DNA of 53,714 nt from Tychonema bourrellyi FEM_GT703 (GTDB lineage Bacteria > Cyanobacteriota > Cyanobacteriia > Cyanobacteriales > Microcoleaceae), in assembly GCF_002412335.2 (NCBI RefSeq), contig NZ_NXIB02000004.1:1-53714 (forward strand), given 5' to 3'. The notes beneath the pieces were generated by a model, which saw only the letters and a program-made list of their open reading frames with translations, was not told the origin of the DNA and did no database searches. Every line of letters begins with the position of its first letter. Position 1 is the stretch's first letter. Below, piece after piece: positions 42,075 through 51,165 of the stretch. Both the position numbers and the translations under genes were made by a program.

Positions 42075-43370
42075 GTGATAGAGCGCTACACTTTGCCCGA
42101 AATGGGCAACATCTGGACTGAAACCGCCAAGCTCAAAAGCTGGCTGCAAGTAGAAATCGCTGTCTGCGAAGCACAAGCCGAACTCGGCTACATCCCCGCC
42201 GCCGCCGTCGAAGAAATTAAAGCTAAGGCTAATTTTGACCCCAAACGAGTCCTCGAAATTGAAGCCGAAGTCCGCCACGACATGATTGCCTTCTTGACAA
42301 ATGTCAACGAATATGTAGGCGATGCCGGCCGCTACATTCACCTCGGTTTAACCAGTTCCGATGTGCTCGATACCGCTTTGGCGCTGCAATTAGTCGCCAG
42401 CGTCAATATTTTGCTAGAACGTGTTGAAGATTTGAGCCAAGCTATTCGCTATCAGGCCCAACAACACCGCAATACCGTCATGGTTGGCCGATCGCACGGA
42501 ATACACGCCGAACCCATCACCTTTGGCTTTAAACTAGCAGGATGGCTGGCCGAAGTCTTTCGCAACCGCGCCCGATTAGTCAATTTGCGATCGTCCATAG
42601 CAGTCGGCAAAATCTCCGGCGCAGTCGGCACCTATGCTAATATCGATCCGCGAATAGAAGCGATCGCCTGTCAAAACCTCGGACTCGAACCCGATACCGC
42701 ATCAACTCAAGTCATTTCGCGCGATCGACACGCCGAATACGTCCAAACCTTAGCACTGTTAGCAGCATCGATCGAGCGTTTTGCAGTAGAAATTCGCAAC
42801 CTGCAACGCACCGACGTTCTCGAAGTCGAAGAGTTCTTTTCCAAAGGGCAAAAAGGCTCCTCCGCCATGCCCCACAAACGCAACCCGATTCGATCGGAAA
42901 GACTGACAGGAATGGCAAGAATTGTCCGCGCCAACGCCGTCGCAGCCTTAGAAAACGTGGCGCTTTGGCACGAAAGAGACATCTCTCACAGTTCCGTAGA
43001 ACGGATGATTTTGCCCGACAGTTCCACTGTCACCCACTTCATGTTAGTCGAAACCACAGACTTAGTAAAAAACCTGCTAGTCTATCCCGAAAACATGAAA
43101 CGAAACATGAACCTTTACGGCGGAGTTATCTTCAGTCAGCGCGTGATGTTAGCCTTAGTAGAAAAAGGCACGAGTCGCGAAGATGCCTATAAAATTGTAC
43201 AATCTTGTGCTCACGAAGCTTGGAACAAAACGGGCGGTAATTTCTACAATTTGATTGCCAAGGACGAGCGAGTTACTGCTAAGATGACGAGCAAAGAAAT
43301 TGATGATTGTTTCGATCCGCAGTATCAATTGAGGCACTTAGATTTAGTGTATCAGCGCTTGGGAATTTGA
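42075..43370 (+). CDS. purB: Adenylosuccinate lyase
   Basis: PurB cleaves SAICAR and adenylosuccinate in purine synthesis. The 431-residue protein contains GLTSSDVLDTALALQL, VGRSHGIHAEPITFGFK and the family loop GQKGSSAMPHKRNPIRSERL. The start codon is GTG (IERYTLPEMGNIW follows); no better ATG exists upstream. Sequence motifs are intact, so it is functional. It lies at the edge of the accessory block, and its upstream region is duplicated twice within that block. Confidence 0.97.
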   Translation: MIERYTLPEMGNIWTETAKLKSWLQVEIAVCEAQAELGYIPAAAVEEIKAKANFDPKRVLEIEAEVRHDMIAFLTNVNEYVGDAGRYIHLGLTSSDVLDTALALQLVASVNILLERVEDLSQAIRYQAQQHRNTVMVGRSHGIHAEPITFGFKLAGWLAEVFRNRARLVNLRSSIAVGKISGAVGTYANIDPRIEAIACQNLGLEPDTASTQVISRDRHAEYVQTLALLAASIERFAVEIRNLQRTDVLEVEEFFSKGQKGSSAMPHKRNPIRSERLTGMARIVRANAVAALENVALWHERDISHSSVERMILPDSSTVTHFMLVETTDLVKNLLVYPENMKRNMNLYGGVIFSQRVMLALVEKGTSREDAYKIVQSCAHEAWNKTGGNFYNLIAKDERVTAKMTSKEIDDCFDPQYQLRHLDLVYQRLGI

Positions 43371-43424
43371 AGATAATTTAAAATTACAAGAGAGCGAGCG
43401 AAAGTTCTCGCGCCGAGCCGAAAG

Positions 43425-43574
43425 TCCGCCGGGGTTCAAACCCCCGTCTCATAGCTAAAGTCGGTTGAAACCGACTGAAAGACTCATAAAAACAAAATTT
43501 TCAAGAAATGAGAAATATCTTAGTCCTCTTTAGAGGAATTTAGCTATGAGACAGGGGTTTAAACCCCTGTCGGA
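43425..43574. repeat. MITE-like element with 36-bp inverted ends
   Basis: The left end TCCGCCGGGGTTCAAACCCC continues CGTCTCATAGCTAAA, and the right end is its complement (TTTAGCTATGAGACAGGGGT, then TTAAACCCCTGTCGGA). An inner hairpin GTCGGTTGAAACCGAC also lies there. The GGGGTTCAAACCCC part resembles a tRNA T arm but has no acceptor stem. No coding capacity is seen. 43602-43633 also carries a half AGGTTGGG element; the rest of 43371-43766 has no gene. Confidence 0.83.
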
Positions 43575-43766
43575 CTGTCGGGCTTGCAGACAAGATAGTG
43601 TAGGTTGGGCTGAGGAACGAAACCCAACCTAAATTGCATCTTTGCCAAGACTGGATCTAGTTCGGATGACTCTTCAGAATAGACTTGATATCGACACAAT
43701 TGCAACAGCAATAGCTATGCTGTAACAGAGCATCAGTCCCGATCGCCAATCGATCGCGTACCCGTC

Positions 43767-44711
43767 ATGACCCAAAGCCTTAGTCCTATAACCTCAGTCC
43801 GCGCCTTCCCCGATCATACGCAACTTCCCGAATCCGACGGCACGTTTGTGAAAAACTTCCAAGAACATCCTCAGTGTATCCTGCTCACCGATTCCCTGGA
43901 AACCACGCTGCAAACCCTACACCCGGACGGAATGTATGCGATCGGGCAAGATAGTGGCATCTACTGGCGTGAAACCGACCCACCAGAACGTGGAGCCGAA
44001 GCCCCCGACTGGTTCTACGTGCCCAACGTCCCACCCCTGGTGGATGGAGAAATTCGTCGCTCTTACGTGTTGTGGCGCGAGTATATGGTCCCACTAATTG
44101 CGATCGAGCTTGCTAGTGGGAATGGTTCGGAAGAACGCGATAATACTCCTCTATCTCGTACCTCAGAAGGTGTCACTCAGAAACCCGGAAAGTTTTGGGT
44201 ATATGAGCAGATTATCCGCATTCCCTACTACGCTATCTACATTATCAAAACCGGTGAACTGGAAGTCTACAACTGGGTGAATACTCGTTATATTCGCTTG
44301 GAACCAAACGATCGCGGACACTACTCGATCGAACTAATGGGAGTGGAGTTGGGCCTATGGGAAGGTAGTTATCAAAATCAGACACAGCGATGGTTGCGCT
44401 GGTGGGATAACCAAGGTAATTTGTTGCTAATCGGGAGCGAACAAGCCCGACTAGAACGCCTTCATACCGAACAGGAACGCCAACGGGCTGAAGCTGAGAG
44501 TCAAAGGGCTGAAGCTGAGAGTCAACGGGCTGAAGCTGAGAGTCAACGGGCCGAAGCTGAGAGTCAAAGGGCCGAAGCTGAGAGTCAAAGGGCTGAAGCT
44601 GAGAGTCAAAGGGCCGAAGCTGAGAGTCAAAGGGCCGATCGGGAACAGCAACAGAAAGAACGATTGGCGGCTTATTTGCGATCGCAAGGTATTGATCCCG
44701 ATCTTATATAA
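43767..44711 (+). CDS. Uma2-type protein with heptad coiled-coil tail
   Basis: The 314-residue protein belongs to the Uma2 (DUF820) group with a long N-terminal part. EAPDWFYVPNVPP and LIAIELASGNGSEERDN carry the acidic core, and GKFWVYEQIIRIPYYAIY follows. The C-terminal tail has seven copies of Gln-Arg-Ala-Glu-Ala-Glu-Ser (44481-44627), a heptad pattern that should form an amphipathic coil, then a short end RSQGIDPDLI. It ends 5 bp before the VanX-like gene, so the two may be co-transcribed. Confidence 0.83.
   Translation: MTQSLSPITSVRAFPDHTQLPESDGTFVKNFQEHPQCILLTDSLETTLQTLHPDGMYAIGQDSGIYWRETDPPERGAEAPDWFYVPNVPPLVDGEIRRSYVLWREYMVPLIAIELASGNGSEERDNTPLSRTSEGVTQKPGKFWVYEQIIRIPYYAIYIIKTGELEVYNWVNTRYIRLEPNDRGHYSIELMGVELGLWEGSYQNQTQRWLRWWDNQGNLLLIGSEQARLERLHTEQERQRAEAESQRAEAESQRAEAESQRAEAESQRAEAESQRAEAESQRAEAESQRADREQQQKERLAAYLRSQGIDPDLI
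44481..44627. repeat. Seven in-frame 21-bp repeats in Uma2 gene
   Basis: Each 21-bp unit (CAACGGGCTGAAGCTGAGAG plus T, with G/A and T/C third-position changes) encodes QRAEAES. Unit length is a multiple of three, so copy-number change keeps the frame and lengthens the predicted coil by one heptad. Confidence 0.93.
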
Positions 44712-44716
44712 CAGCT

Positions 44717-45442
44717 ATGAAATTTAATTGTTTTGGAAAATACCCGATCGCATTTATGTTAGTTTTACTATTTGCGATCGGTCTACACCATCCCATATTT
44801 GTCCGCGCAACGGAGCCGCCACAAGTGCAAATTACCCAACCAGAATCCAACCCAGTAGTACCTGAAAGCATTTTCATGAGTCAACTCCCGAATTGGGCGC
44901 GACTTGTTGACATCCGCACCGTAAATCGCAACATTCGCCTCGATATTCGCTACGCCACAACTAACAATTTCTTGAAACGAAAACTTTACTCCACAGCGAA
45001 ATGCGCTTTGAGAAGTTCTGTTGCTCAAAAGTTAGCCCTAGTTCAAACTGATTTGGAAAAAATCGGCTTAGGTTTGAAAGTTTACGATTGCTACAGGCCC
45101 TTATCTGTTACAAAACAAATGTGGGAAGTTTTGCCAGATCCGAACTATGTTGCTAATCCTGCGAGGGGTTCGCGGCACAATCGCGGTGCTGCTGTAGATT
45201 TGACTTTGGTCGATCGCACTGGCAAAGAATTAGAAATGCCCACGCCCTTTGATGATTTTACCACAAAAGCACACAGAGATTACCAAGGAGGCAGTGCCCA
45301 ATCTCGGAAAAATCGTCAAATCCTGGAAGATGCAATGAAAAAACATGGCTTTATTGGTATCACAACAGAATGGTGGCACTTTGATTCCGAAGATTGGCAG
45401 AAATTTACGATTCTTGATGTGTCGCTGGGTGCAATTCCTTAA
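44717..45442 (+). CDS. D-alanyl-D-alanine dipeptidase, VanX/DdpX-like
   Basis: The 241-residue protein has a signal-like N-terminus, then RLDIRYATTNNFLKRKLY. The zinc-site motif SRHNRGAAVDLTLVDR (His and Asp) and the later EWWHFD with Glu and His complete the M15D metallopeptidase pattern. VanX-type enzymes split D-Ala-D-Ala; in vancomycin-sensitive organisms they may recycle wall peptides. The upstream Uma2 gene is 5 bp away. The signal peptide suggests an exported enzyme. Confidence 0.88.
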   Translation: MKFNCFGKYPIAFMLVLLFAIGLHHPIFVRATEPPQVQITQPESNPVVPESIFMSQLPNWARLVDIRTVNRNIRLDIRYATTNNFLKRKLYSTAKCALRSSVAQKLALVQTDLEKIGLGLKVYDCYRPLSVTKQMWEVLPDPNYVANPARGSRHNRGAAVDLTLVDRTGKELEMPTPFDDFTTKAHRDYQGGSAQSRKNRQILEDAMKKHGFIGITTEWWHFDSEDWQKFTILDVSLGAIP

Positions 45443-45468
45443 TTTTAGGACTTACGCACTCCGACAAA

Positions 45469-45531
45469 GAAACCGTGTTTTTTAGCGAATCTGCGCGCCA
45501 CAACGAACTATTCTCGTAAAAACCCGGTTTC
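45469..45531. repeat. GGTTTTTAC inverted-repeat element, second copy
   Basis: GAAACCGTGTTTTTTAGCGA and TCTCGTAAAAACCCGGTTTC are imperfect complements around TCTGCGCGCC. It is the same family as the copy at 41943. Confidence 0.75.
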
Positions 45532-45572
45532 TAACCACCCATGCGTAATTCCTATGTTACAAACCTGCACAC

Positions 45573-46373
45573 TTATCGCACTTTTACCGAAAATTCGTAT
45601 TCATATCCCCGGAAATTTGAGTCTAATTGAAATGTATAATTTCCCGTTACTGGCATTTTTCCCGTCCACTCAGTTTGATTGTCTTTATAAGGGTTTCCAG
45701 TTAAAAGTTTACCGTCGGGAGTCAAAATTTGTGGAAAAACTTGTTTCCTATTCCTAACAGTCATTGTTTGACCCTTAGCGGCGCGAATTATGTAAGAGTG
45801 ACTGCCACCACCAATAATTCGACCTTTAACAATTGCTTCATCTCCTCCCGGTCGAAAATTAATCTGCTGTCTGACATTGGGACAACTGCTTTCGGTGCGG
45901 TTTTTAGCAATCCAACCGGGCACTGGATCGGTAATTCGCAACCAACCGTTTTGTGTTTCGGCGACGGAAACAAAGGTATTATTTTTGAGTGTTCCTACTA
46001 TTTTGCTGTCGGTGACTTGTGGGTGCGATCGCACATTCAACGGTGGATTAGGATCATTGATTACAGCCATATTGATTTTGCAGCCCGAATCAGGAGGTGT
46101 GATGAACACCGGCTCAACTTTTTGATCGGAGATGTTTGGGATGAGGGAAGATTCAACTGGGGAATTTTTGGCAGGTTGGGGTTGAAATTTCTGAGATTGC
46201 GGGCTGGTTGTGGGAACTGCTGAAATCGTTTTTTTGTCGGATACAGCCGATTCTGTCAGGGGAGGATTTGAGAGTTTCATGGAACCAGACTGTATGGTGG
46301 CCCAGGCTACTCCGATCGCAGTTGATAGCCCTACTAAGCTGATGATGATGATTTGGCTAGTTTTTAATGACAT
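45573..46373 (-). CDS. Membrane-anchored SH3-domain protein
   Basis: The 266-residue protein has an N-terminal membrane anchor (IIIISLVGLSTAIGVAWATI), a Pro/Ser/Gln-rich linker and an SH3-like domain. The SH3 domain includes PLNVRSHPQVTDSKIVGTL and QNGWLRITDPVPGWIAKN. The C-terminal part (AIVKGRIIGGGSHSYIIRAA, TGNYTFQLDSNFRGYEYEFS) resembles a PPC-like beta sandwich. It may bind cell-wall or peptide ligands outside the membrane. I chose ATG 46373; the open frame above it is unlikely as coding. Confidence 0.78.
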   Translation of the reverse strand: MSLKTSQIIIISLVGLSTAIGVAWATIQSGSMKLSNPPLTESAVSDKKTISAVPTTSPQSQKFQPQPAKNSPVESSLIPNISDQKVEPVFITPPDSGCKINMAVINDPNPPLNVRSHPQVTDSKIVGTLKNNTFVSVAETQNGWLRITDPVPGWIAKNRTESSCPNVRQQINFRPGGDEAIVKGRIIGGGSHSYIIRAAKGQTMTVRNRKQVFPQILTPDGKLLTGNPYKDNQTEWTGKMPVTGNYTFQLDSNFRGYEYEFSVKVR

Positions 46374-46562
46374 AATCAGAAGGAAGAAGGAAGAAGGAAA
46401 TGCAATAAAATCAATAATTTTAGCAATTGAAAACCTCCTAATCACCTATTTGTGTTGTTATTTTTATACTTCTTGATCTATCTTAATAATTTTTGCTCGA
46501 CAATGGGCGTGCCAGACTGTTAATTTTATGCAAAAATAGTGATTAGGGACTGATTGTTCAGA

Positions 46563-46592
46563 CTGACAAGATTATGGTAATCTTGCTGTCAG
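46563..46592. promoter_or_regulatory. Hairpin before the NACHT gene
   Basis: CTGACAAGATTATGG pairs with TAATCTTGCTGTCAG, with a small bulge. It lies 60 bp upstream of the NACHT start and could be a terminator of nothing obvious or a leader structure. No other gene is seen between 46374 and 46653. Confidence 0.45.
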
Positions 46593-46653
46593 ACAGTTGT
46601 GCATAAATTTGCCAAGGTCAGCATCCAGGGTGAGGTTGAGTTGAATAACTAAA

Positions 46654-48030
46654 ATGCTAAGATTTATTTCTCACAGATTACAACCGCCTCGCGATCGATT
46701 ACTCAAAGATGTGAAGCGGGAAGTCCAAGCATCTCGATCGCACTCTTTACACAATGCCGTATTGTCCAACCTCCGTCAAGAGACTGCGCCCCCTGGTGTC
46801 AGCCGCTGTTGGGATGTGGATGTGAAGGTGGGAAACCGCCCCAGTTTTCGGCTACCTCCCAAAGCCAGCATTGCTAAAGTGTTCGATCGCACCGGTGGTA
46901 AATTGGTCATTTTGGGAGCAACGGGTGCAGGAAAAACTACTACACTGCTGGAATTGGCGATGGTGCTAATTTCCCGCGCTCAAAAAGATCCTAGTTTACC
47001 AGTACCAGTGCTGTTTGAACTCGGTGCTTGGAAAACGGAATCCGGGGCGATCGCAGATTGGTTAATTGCTCAACTTCAGTTCAAATACGACATCCCCGCC
47101 GCTGTGGGTAAACAGTGGCTTACTGAACAAAAGTTACTCCCTCTATTAGACGGTTTGGATGAAGTGAAACCACACCGTCAAAATTTTTGCATTCAAGCAA
47201 TCAATCAGTTTGTTGAAAGCGATTTTAAACCCAAGCATTTAGTTGTTTGTAGTAGTTTTGAAGTCTACAAAGATTGCCCAAATAGATTTCGCCTACAAGC
47301 AGCAATTTTGTTGAAACCTCTGACAGAAACTCAAATTCAAAATTATCTTTTAGAAGCCAGAAGTCGCGAACTTTGGTATAGTATTGAGAAAGAGCCAGAG
47401 TTATTAAAATTGGCAAAAGCACCGCTATTTATAAGCATGATGGCATTAGCCTATGAGGATATTTTAATCGAAGCTTGGAAGCGGATACCTTCACCAGAAG
47501 AACAGCGCAAATATCTGTTGACTGCCTACATTCGTCGCCAAATGACTGGGGAAGTTAAGCAGTATCCCAGAAGTACAGGTAAGGAATTGCGATCGGAACA
47601 AATTCGGAACTGGCTGGGATGGTTGGCGAGAAAAATGGAACAGCAAGGAATTCAAGAAGTTTTGCTGGATAAAATGCCTTCTAGCTGGCTGGAAACTGTC
47701 GAACAGCAACGGGTATATCAGTTTGGGACCAAGCTGCTGGGTGGGCTGATTTGGGTGATCTTGGGATTGGTGCTAACTCTGGTTAGCGGGTCTATTTGGG
47801 GATTGATTGCGGGGGCGATCGCAGCGATAATTAGTGCTTTGTTGCCGAGTATTCCGATGATCCACAATTTTGTCTTGCACCTAGTGTTGTGGTCTAATGG
47901 CTACATACCTTGGAATTATAGCCGTTTTCTGGATGCTGCTGCTGATCGCCTGCTGATGCACAAAACAGGCGATCGGCGTTATCGATTTGTTCACAATTTA
48001 TTACAAAAGCATTTTGCTGAAATTAGTTAG
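46654..48030 (+). CDS. NACHT-type NTPase with C-terminal membrane segments
   Basis: The 458-residue protein has Walker A LGATGAGKTTTLLELA (about residues 92-107) and Walker B LLPLLDGLDEVKPH. Sensor-like HLVVCSSFEVY and LAKAPLFISMMALAYED lie downstream, typical of NACHT/STAND NTPases. Two hydrophobic helices (about 355-405, LLGGLIWVILGLVLTLVSG) and a short end FVHNLLQKHF follow. No repeats for ligand sensing are seen. NACHT proteins include bacterial antiphage effectors, but a signalling role is equally possible. Confidence 0.83.
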   Translation: MLRFISHRLQPPRDRLLKDVKREVQASRSHSLHNAVLSNLRQETAPPGVSRCWDVDVKVGNRPSFRLPPKASIAKVFDRTGGKLVILGATGAGKTTTLLELAMVLISRAQKDPSLPVPVLFELGAWKTESGAIADWLIAQLQFKYDIPAAVGKQWLTEQKLLPLLDGLDEVKPHRQNFCIQAINQFVESDFKPKHLVVCSSFEVYKDCPNRFRLQAAILLKPLTETQIQNYLLEARSRELWYSIEKEPELLKLAKAPLFISMMALAYEDILIEAWKRIPSPEEQRKYLLTAYIRRQMTGEVKQYPRSTGKELRSEQIRNWLGWLARKMEQQGIQEVLLDKMPSSWLETVEQQRVYQFGTKLLGGLIWVILGLVLTLVSGSIWGLIAGAIAAIISALLPSIPMIHNFVLHLVLWSNGYIPWNYSRFLDAAADRLLMHKTGDRRYRFVHNLLQKHFAEIS

Positions 48031-48057
48031 TTGTTATTTGTTAATTGTTATTTGTTA

Positions 48058-48138
48058 GTAGGTTGGGTAGAGCGATAGCGAAACCCAACACCAGGTGTCA
48101 AATTTAAAGTTGGGTTTCGTGACCTCAACCCAACCTAC
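48058..48138. repeat. AGGTTGGG palindromic element interrupting a Uma2 remnant
   Basis: GTAGGTTGGGTAGAGC and CTCAACCCAACCTAC bound this 81-bp hairpin element. It starts 27 bp past the NACHT stop and ends 2 bp before the stop of the truncated Uma2 gene. Confidence 0.88.
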
Positions 48139-48140
48139 TT

Positions 48141-48302
48141 CTACTTCTGTATTTCCATTATTCCTTTGAGTCGAGAATGAAATTTATTTGGTGACATTTT
48201 TGGTAATGCTTGACCGTCAATAAGTTCGTAGGTAATATCGCCTTCTCCTTCGGGGAGAACGAGAAACTCTTCCAGAGTTAGTTGAGTTTTTGTCTGGAGC
48301 AT
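48141..48302 (-). pseudogene. Truncated Uma2 gene remnant, 53 residues
   Basis: From ATG 48302 the minus strand encodes LQTKTQLTLEEFLVLPEGEG, then DITYELIDGQALPKMSPNKF and HSRLKGIMEIQK. This is the N-terminal part of a Uma2 protein without its nuclease core. The frame stops two bases from the AGGTTGGG element (48058-48138), so that element or a deletion probably broke the gene. Confidence 0.72.
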
Positions 48303-48491
48303 GGTATTCCTCTGCTATGGGCTGACAAGTTAGTATTATTTTAGCTGAAACATTCATTGACATAATACAAATGTTATGATAGGTGTTGGCAAAATCTCAA
48401 GTCTTAACTGCCAAATGTGCGATCGCATTCAAATCAAGACCCCCAAAAGGTTAAGATTCTAATCTAACCCTCCTGCAATCATTCACCTCCT

Positions 48492-49475
48492 ATGGCAGAA
48501 ACCTTATTGTTCAACGCCCTCCGCGAGGCGTTAGACGAAGAAATGGCCCGCGACTCCGCCGTATTCGTACTTGGCGAAGACGTAGGTCAATACGGCGGTT
48601 CCTACAAAGTCACCAAAGACCTCTACAACAAGTACGGCGAACTGAGAGTGCTCGATACCCCGATCGCCGAAAATAGCTTCACAGGCATGGCAGTCGGCGC
48701 AGCAATGACCGGATTACGCCCGATCATCGAAGGCATGAACATGGGCTTTTTGCTCCTAGCCTTCAACCAAATTTCCAACAACGCTGGAATGTTGCGCTAC
48801 ACCTCCGGCGGCAACTTCAAAATGCCAATGGTAATTCGCGGCCCCGGCGGCGTGGGGCGACAACTCGGCGCCGAACACTCCCAGCGGTTAGAAGCATATT
48901 TCCAAGCAGTACCAGGTTTGAAAATAGTCGCCTGTTCCACTCCCTACAACGCCAAAGGACTCTTAAAATCAGCTATCCGTGACGACAACCCCGTCCTATT
49001 TTTCGAGCACGTACTTCTCTATAACCTGAAAGAAGATTTGCCAGAAACAGAATATTTGGTGCCATTGGACAAAGCGGAAATAGTGCGATCGGGCAAAGAC
49101 GTCACAATTTTGACCTATTCTCGGATGCGGCATCATGTCATGCAAGGCGTACCCGCCCTCGTAAAAGAAGGTTACGATCCAGAAGTAATCGACCTGATTT
49201 CTCTCAAACCCCTTGACATGGAGACCATTGGCGAATCCATTCGCAAAACCCACAAAGTAATTATTGTGGAAGAGTGCATGAAAACAGGAGGTATTGGTGC
49301 TGAACTAATTGCTTCGATTAGCGATCGCTACTTTGATGAACTCGACGCACCAGTTTTGCGGCTTTCTTCCCAAGATATCCCCACACCATACAACGGCAAT
49401 TTGGAAAAACTGACAATTGTACAGACACCTCAAATTATCGAAGCCGTCCAAAAAATGGTAAATGGGGGAATATAA
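48492..49475 (+). CDS. pdhB: Pyruvate dehydrogenase E1 component, beta subunit
   Basis: The 327-residue protein pairs with PdhA to decarboxylate pyruvate using thiamine diphosphate. It contains [37 protein letters not shown] and [18 protein letters not shown]. The C-terminal transketolase-like part is [20 protein letters not shown]. The length and start fit other cyanobacteria. It begins the conserved pdhB-secD-secF arrangement. Confidence 0.96.
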   Translation: MAETLLFNALREALDEEMARDSAVFVLGEDVGQYGGSYKVTKDLYNKYGELRVLDTPIAENSFTGMAVGAAMTGLRPIIEGMNMGFLLLAFNQISNNAGMLRYTSGGNFKMPMVIRGPGGVGRQLGAEHSQRLEAYFQAVPGLKIVACSTPYNAKGLLKSAIRDDNPVLFFEHVLLYNLKEDLPETEYLVPLDKAEIVRSGKDVTILTYSRMRHHVMQGVPALVKEGYDPEVIDLISLKPLDMETIGESIRKTHKVIIVEECMKTGGIGAELIASISDRYFDELDAPVLRLSSQDIPTPYNGNLEKLTIVQTPQIIEAVQKMVNGGI

Positions 49476-49486
49476 ATAGCTAGTCT

Positions 49487-49559
49487 GTAGGTTGGGTTGA
49501 GGAACGAAACCCAACATCCAATTAATGAGTGTTGGGTTTCGTGGCTCAACCCAACCTAC
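49487..49559. repeat. AGGTTGGG palindromic element
   Basis: GTAGGTTGGGTTGAGG and CTCAACCCAACCTAC enclose inner arms CGAAACCCAACA and TGTTGGGTTTCG. It lies just past the pdhB stop codon, so it could affect transcription into secD. Confidence 0.87.
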
Positions 49560-49595
49560 CACTAATCATTAATCACTAATCACTAATAATTAAAT

Positions 49596-50987
49596 ATGCA
49601 AAAACAACGTTCAGTATTAGCCCTAATTTTCGTTTTAGTCATCGCCGCCATTACTGTCATAGCAACAATTCCCACACGGCTAGGATTAGACTTACAAGGA
49701 GGATCGCAACTCACAATTCAAGTAAAAACTACCGCCACAATTCCCAAAATTGATCCAGGAATGTTAGAAGCGGTGCGCCGGATTGTCGAAAACCGCGTTA
49801 ACGGTTTAGGCGTTTCCGAAGCCCTAGTCCAAACAGTAGGAGAAGACCAAATTCTCGTGCAGTTACCGGGAGTAAATGACCCCCAGCAAGCAGAACGAGT
49901 TTTGGGTGGCACCGCCAAACTAGAATTCCGGGAACAACTGCCGGGAACAGAAGCGCAATTAGCCATTGAGAGGCAATTACAGCAGGAATTAGTGGCAAAA
50001 CAAGCACAATTGAAAATCAGCCCGGACGAGGCAGCATTTAAAGCAAATCAGGGTGCTTTGAAAAGGAGTAATGAGGCGATCGCCAAACTCTACAAAACCA
50101 GCGCACTCGGCGGCGACAACCTAAAAGATGCTCAAGCTCAACCAACAGGTAACGAATGGAATGTCGCCCTCCGTTTCGACACCAAAGGAGGCGAACTATT
50201 TGGCGAACTTACTAAAAATTTAGCAGGTACGGGACGGACTCTCGGCATTTTTCTAGACGAAAAAATGATTAGTTCTCCTGTCGTTGGCGTAGAATTTGCC
50301 CAAGCAGGAATTACTGGCGGCAATGCCGTAATTCAAGGTCGTTTTACAACCCAAGAAGCTAACGATTTAGCCGTGCAATTGCGTGGTGGTGCTTTGCCGG
50401 TTCCAGTAGAAATTATTGAAAACCGTACCATCGGCGCTAGTTTGGGTAGAGACAGCATTCAAAGCAGTATCGTCGCGGGTATTGGGGGTTTAACTTTAGT
50501 GTTGATTTTCATGATCGCCTACTATCGACTCCCCGGCGTAATTGCAGATATTGCTCTGTTAATTTATGCTTTGCTAACTTGGGCTGCTTTTGTGCTATTG
50601 GGAGTAACTTTAACCTTGCCGGGAATTGCTGGTTTTGTGCTCAGCATCGGCATGGCTGTTGATGCCAATGTCCTGATTTTTGAGCGCACACGGGAAGAGT
50701 TGCGATCGGGCAAAACGCTTTATCGTTCCGTAGAATCAGGTTTTTACCGAGCTTTTTCTAGCATTCTAGACGGCAACGTCACCACAGTAATTGCTTGTGC
50801 CGCCTTGTTCTGGCTGGGTGCTGGTTTAGTTAAAGGATTTGCTGTAACGCTAGCCTTGGGCGTAGCAGTGAGTATGTTTACCGCTATTACTTGTAGTCGC
50901 ACTCTGATGTTAGTAGTTTTGGGCTTTCCAGGATTGCGGAAACCCGAATGGTTTTGTCCCAATTTGTCAAAAACTACTAATAGCTAA
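49596..50987 (+). CDS. secD: Protein translocase subunit SecD
   Basis: SecD works with SecF to pull proteins across the membrane after SecA. The 463-residue protein has TRLGLDLQGGSQLTIQV, VENRVNGLGVSEALVQ, the C-terminal membrane part GASLGRDSIQSSIVAGIGGL and SIGMAVDANVLIFERTREEL. Six helices fit SecD. It is followed by secF, with repeats between. Confidence 0.97.
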   Translation: MQKQRSVLALIFVLVIAAITVIATIPTRLGLDLQGGSQLTIQVKTTATIPKIDPGMLEAVRRIVENRVNGLGVSEALVQTVGEDQILVQLPGVNDPQQAERVLGGTAKLEFREQLPGTEAQLAIERQLQQELVAKQAQLKISPDEAAFKANQGALKRSNEAIAKLYKTSALGGDNLKDAQAQPTGNEWNVALRFDTKGGELFGELTKNLAGTGRTLGIFLDEKMISSPVVGVEFAQAGITGGNAVIQGRFTTQEANDLAVQLRGGALPVPVEIIENRTIGASLGRDSIQSSIVAGIGGLTLVLIFMIAYYRLPGVIADIALLIYALLTWAAFVLLGVTLTLPGIAGFVLSIGMAVDANVLIFERTREELRSGKTLYRSVESGFYRAFSSILDGNVTTVIACAALFWLGAGLVKGFAVTLALGVAVSMFTAITCSRTLMLVVLGFPGLRKPEWFCPNLSKTTNS

Positions 50988-51054
50988 CTGTTGATTGTTC
51001 ACTGTTGATTGTTCACTGTTGACTGTTGACTGTTGACTGTTCACTGTTCACTGT
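50985..51054. repeat. STRR: ACTGTTG/TTGACTG heptamer array
   Basis: About nine heptamers of the AACTGTT/CACTGTT/GACTGTT kind follow the secD stop, then short ATAACTA runs. It separates secD from secF. Confidence 0.84.
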
Positions 51055-51165
51055 TATTAGTTATTTGTTAACTGCTACCAATAACTAATAACTAATAACT
51101 TCTTCCATCCATCCGTTACATCCGTTACAGAATCCGTTGCCGAACTTCCTTCTTCCTTCAAAATT

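Noticed and set aside
43425-43574. Possible tRNA because of GGGGTTCAAACCCC, similar to a T arm
   Set aside because: There is no acceptor stem, D arm or anticodon arm around it, and the motif forms the inverted end of a MITE-like element.
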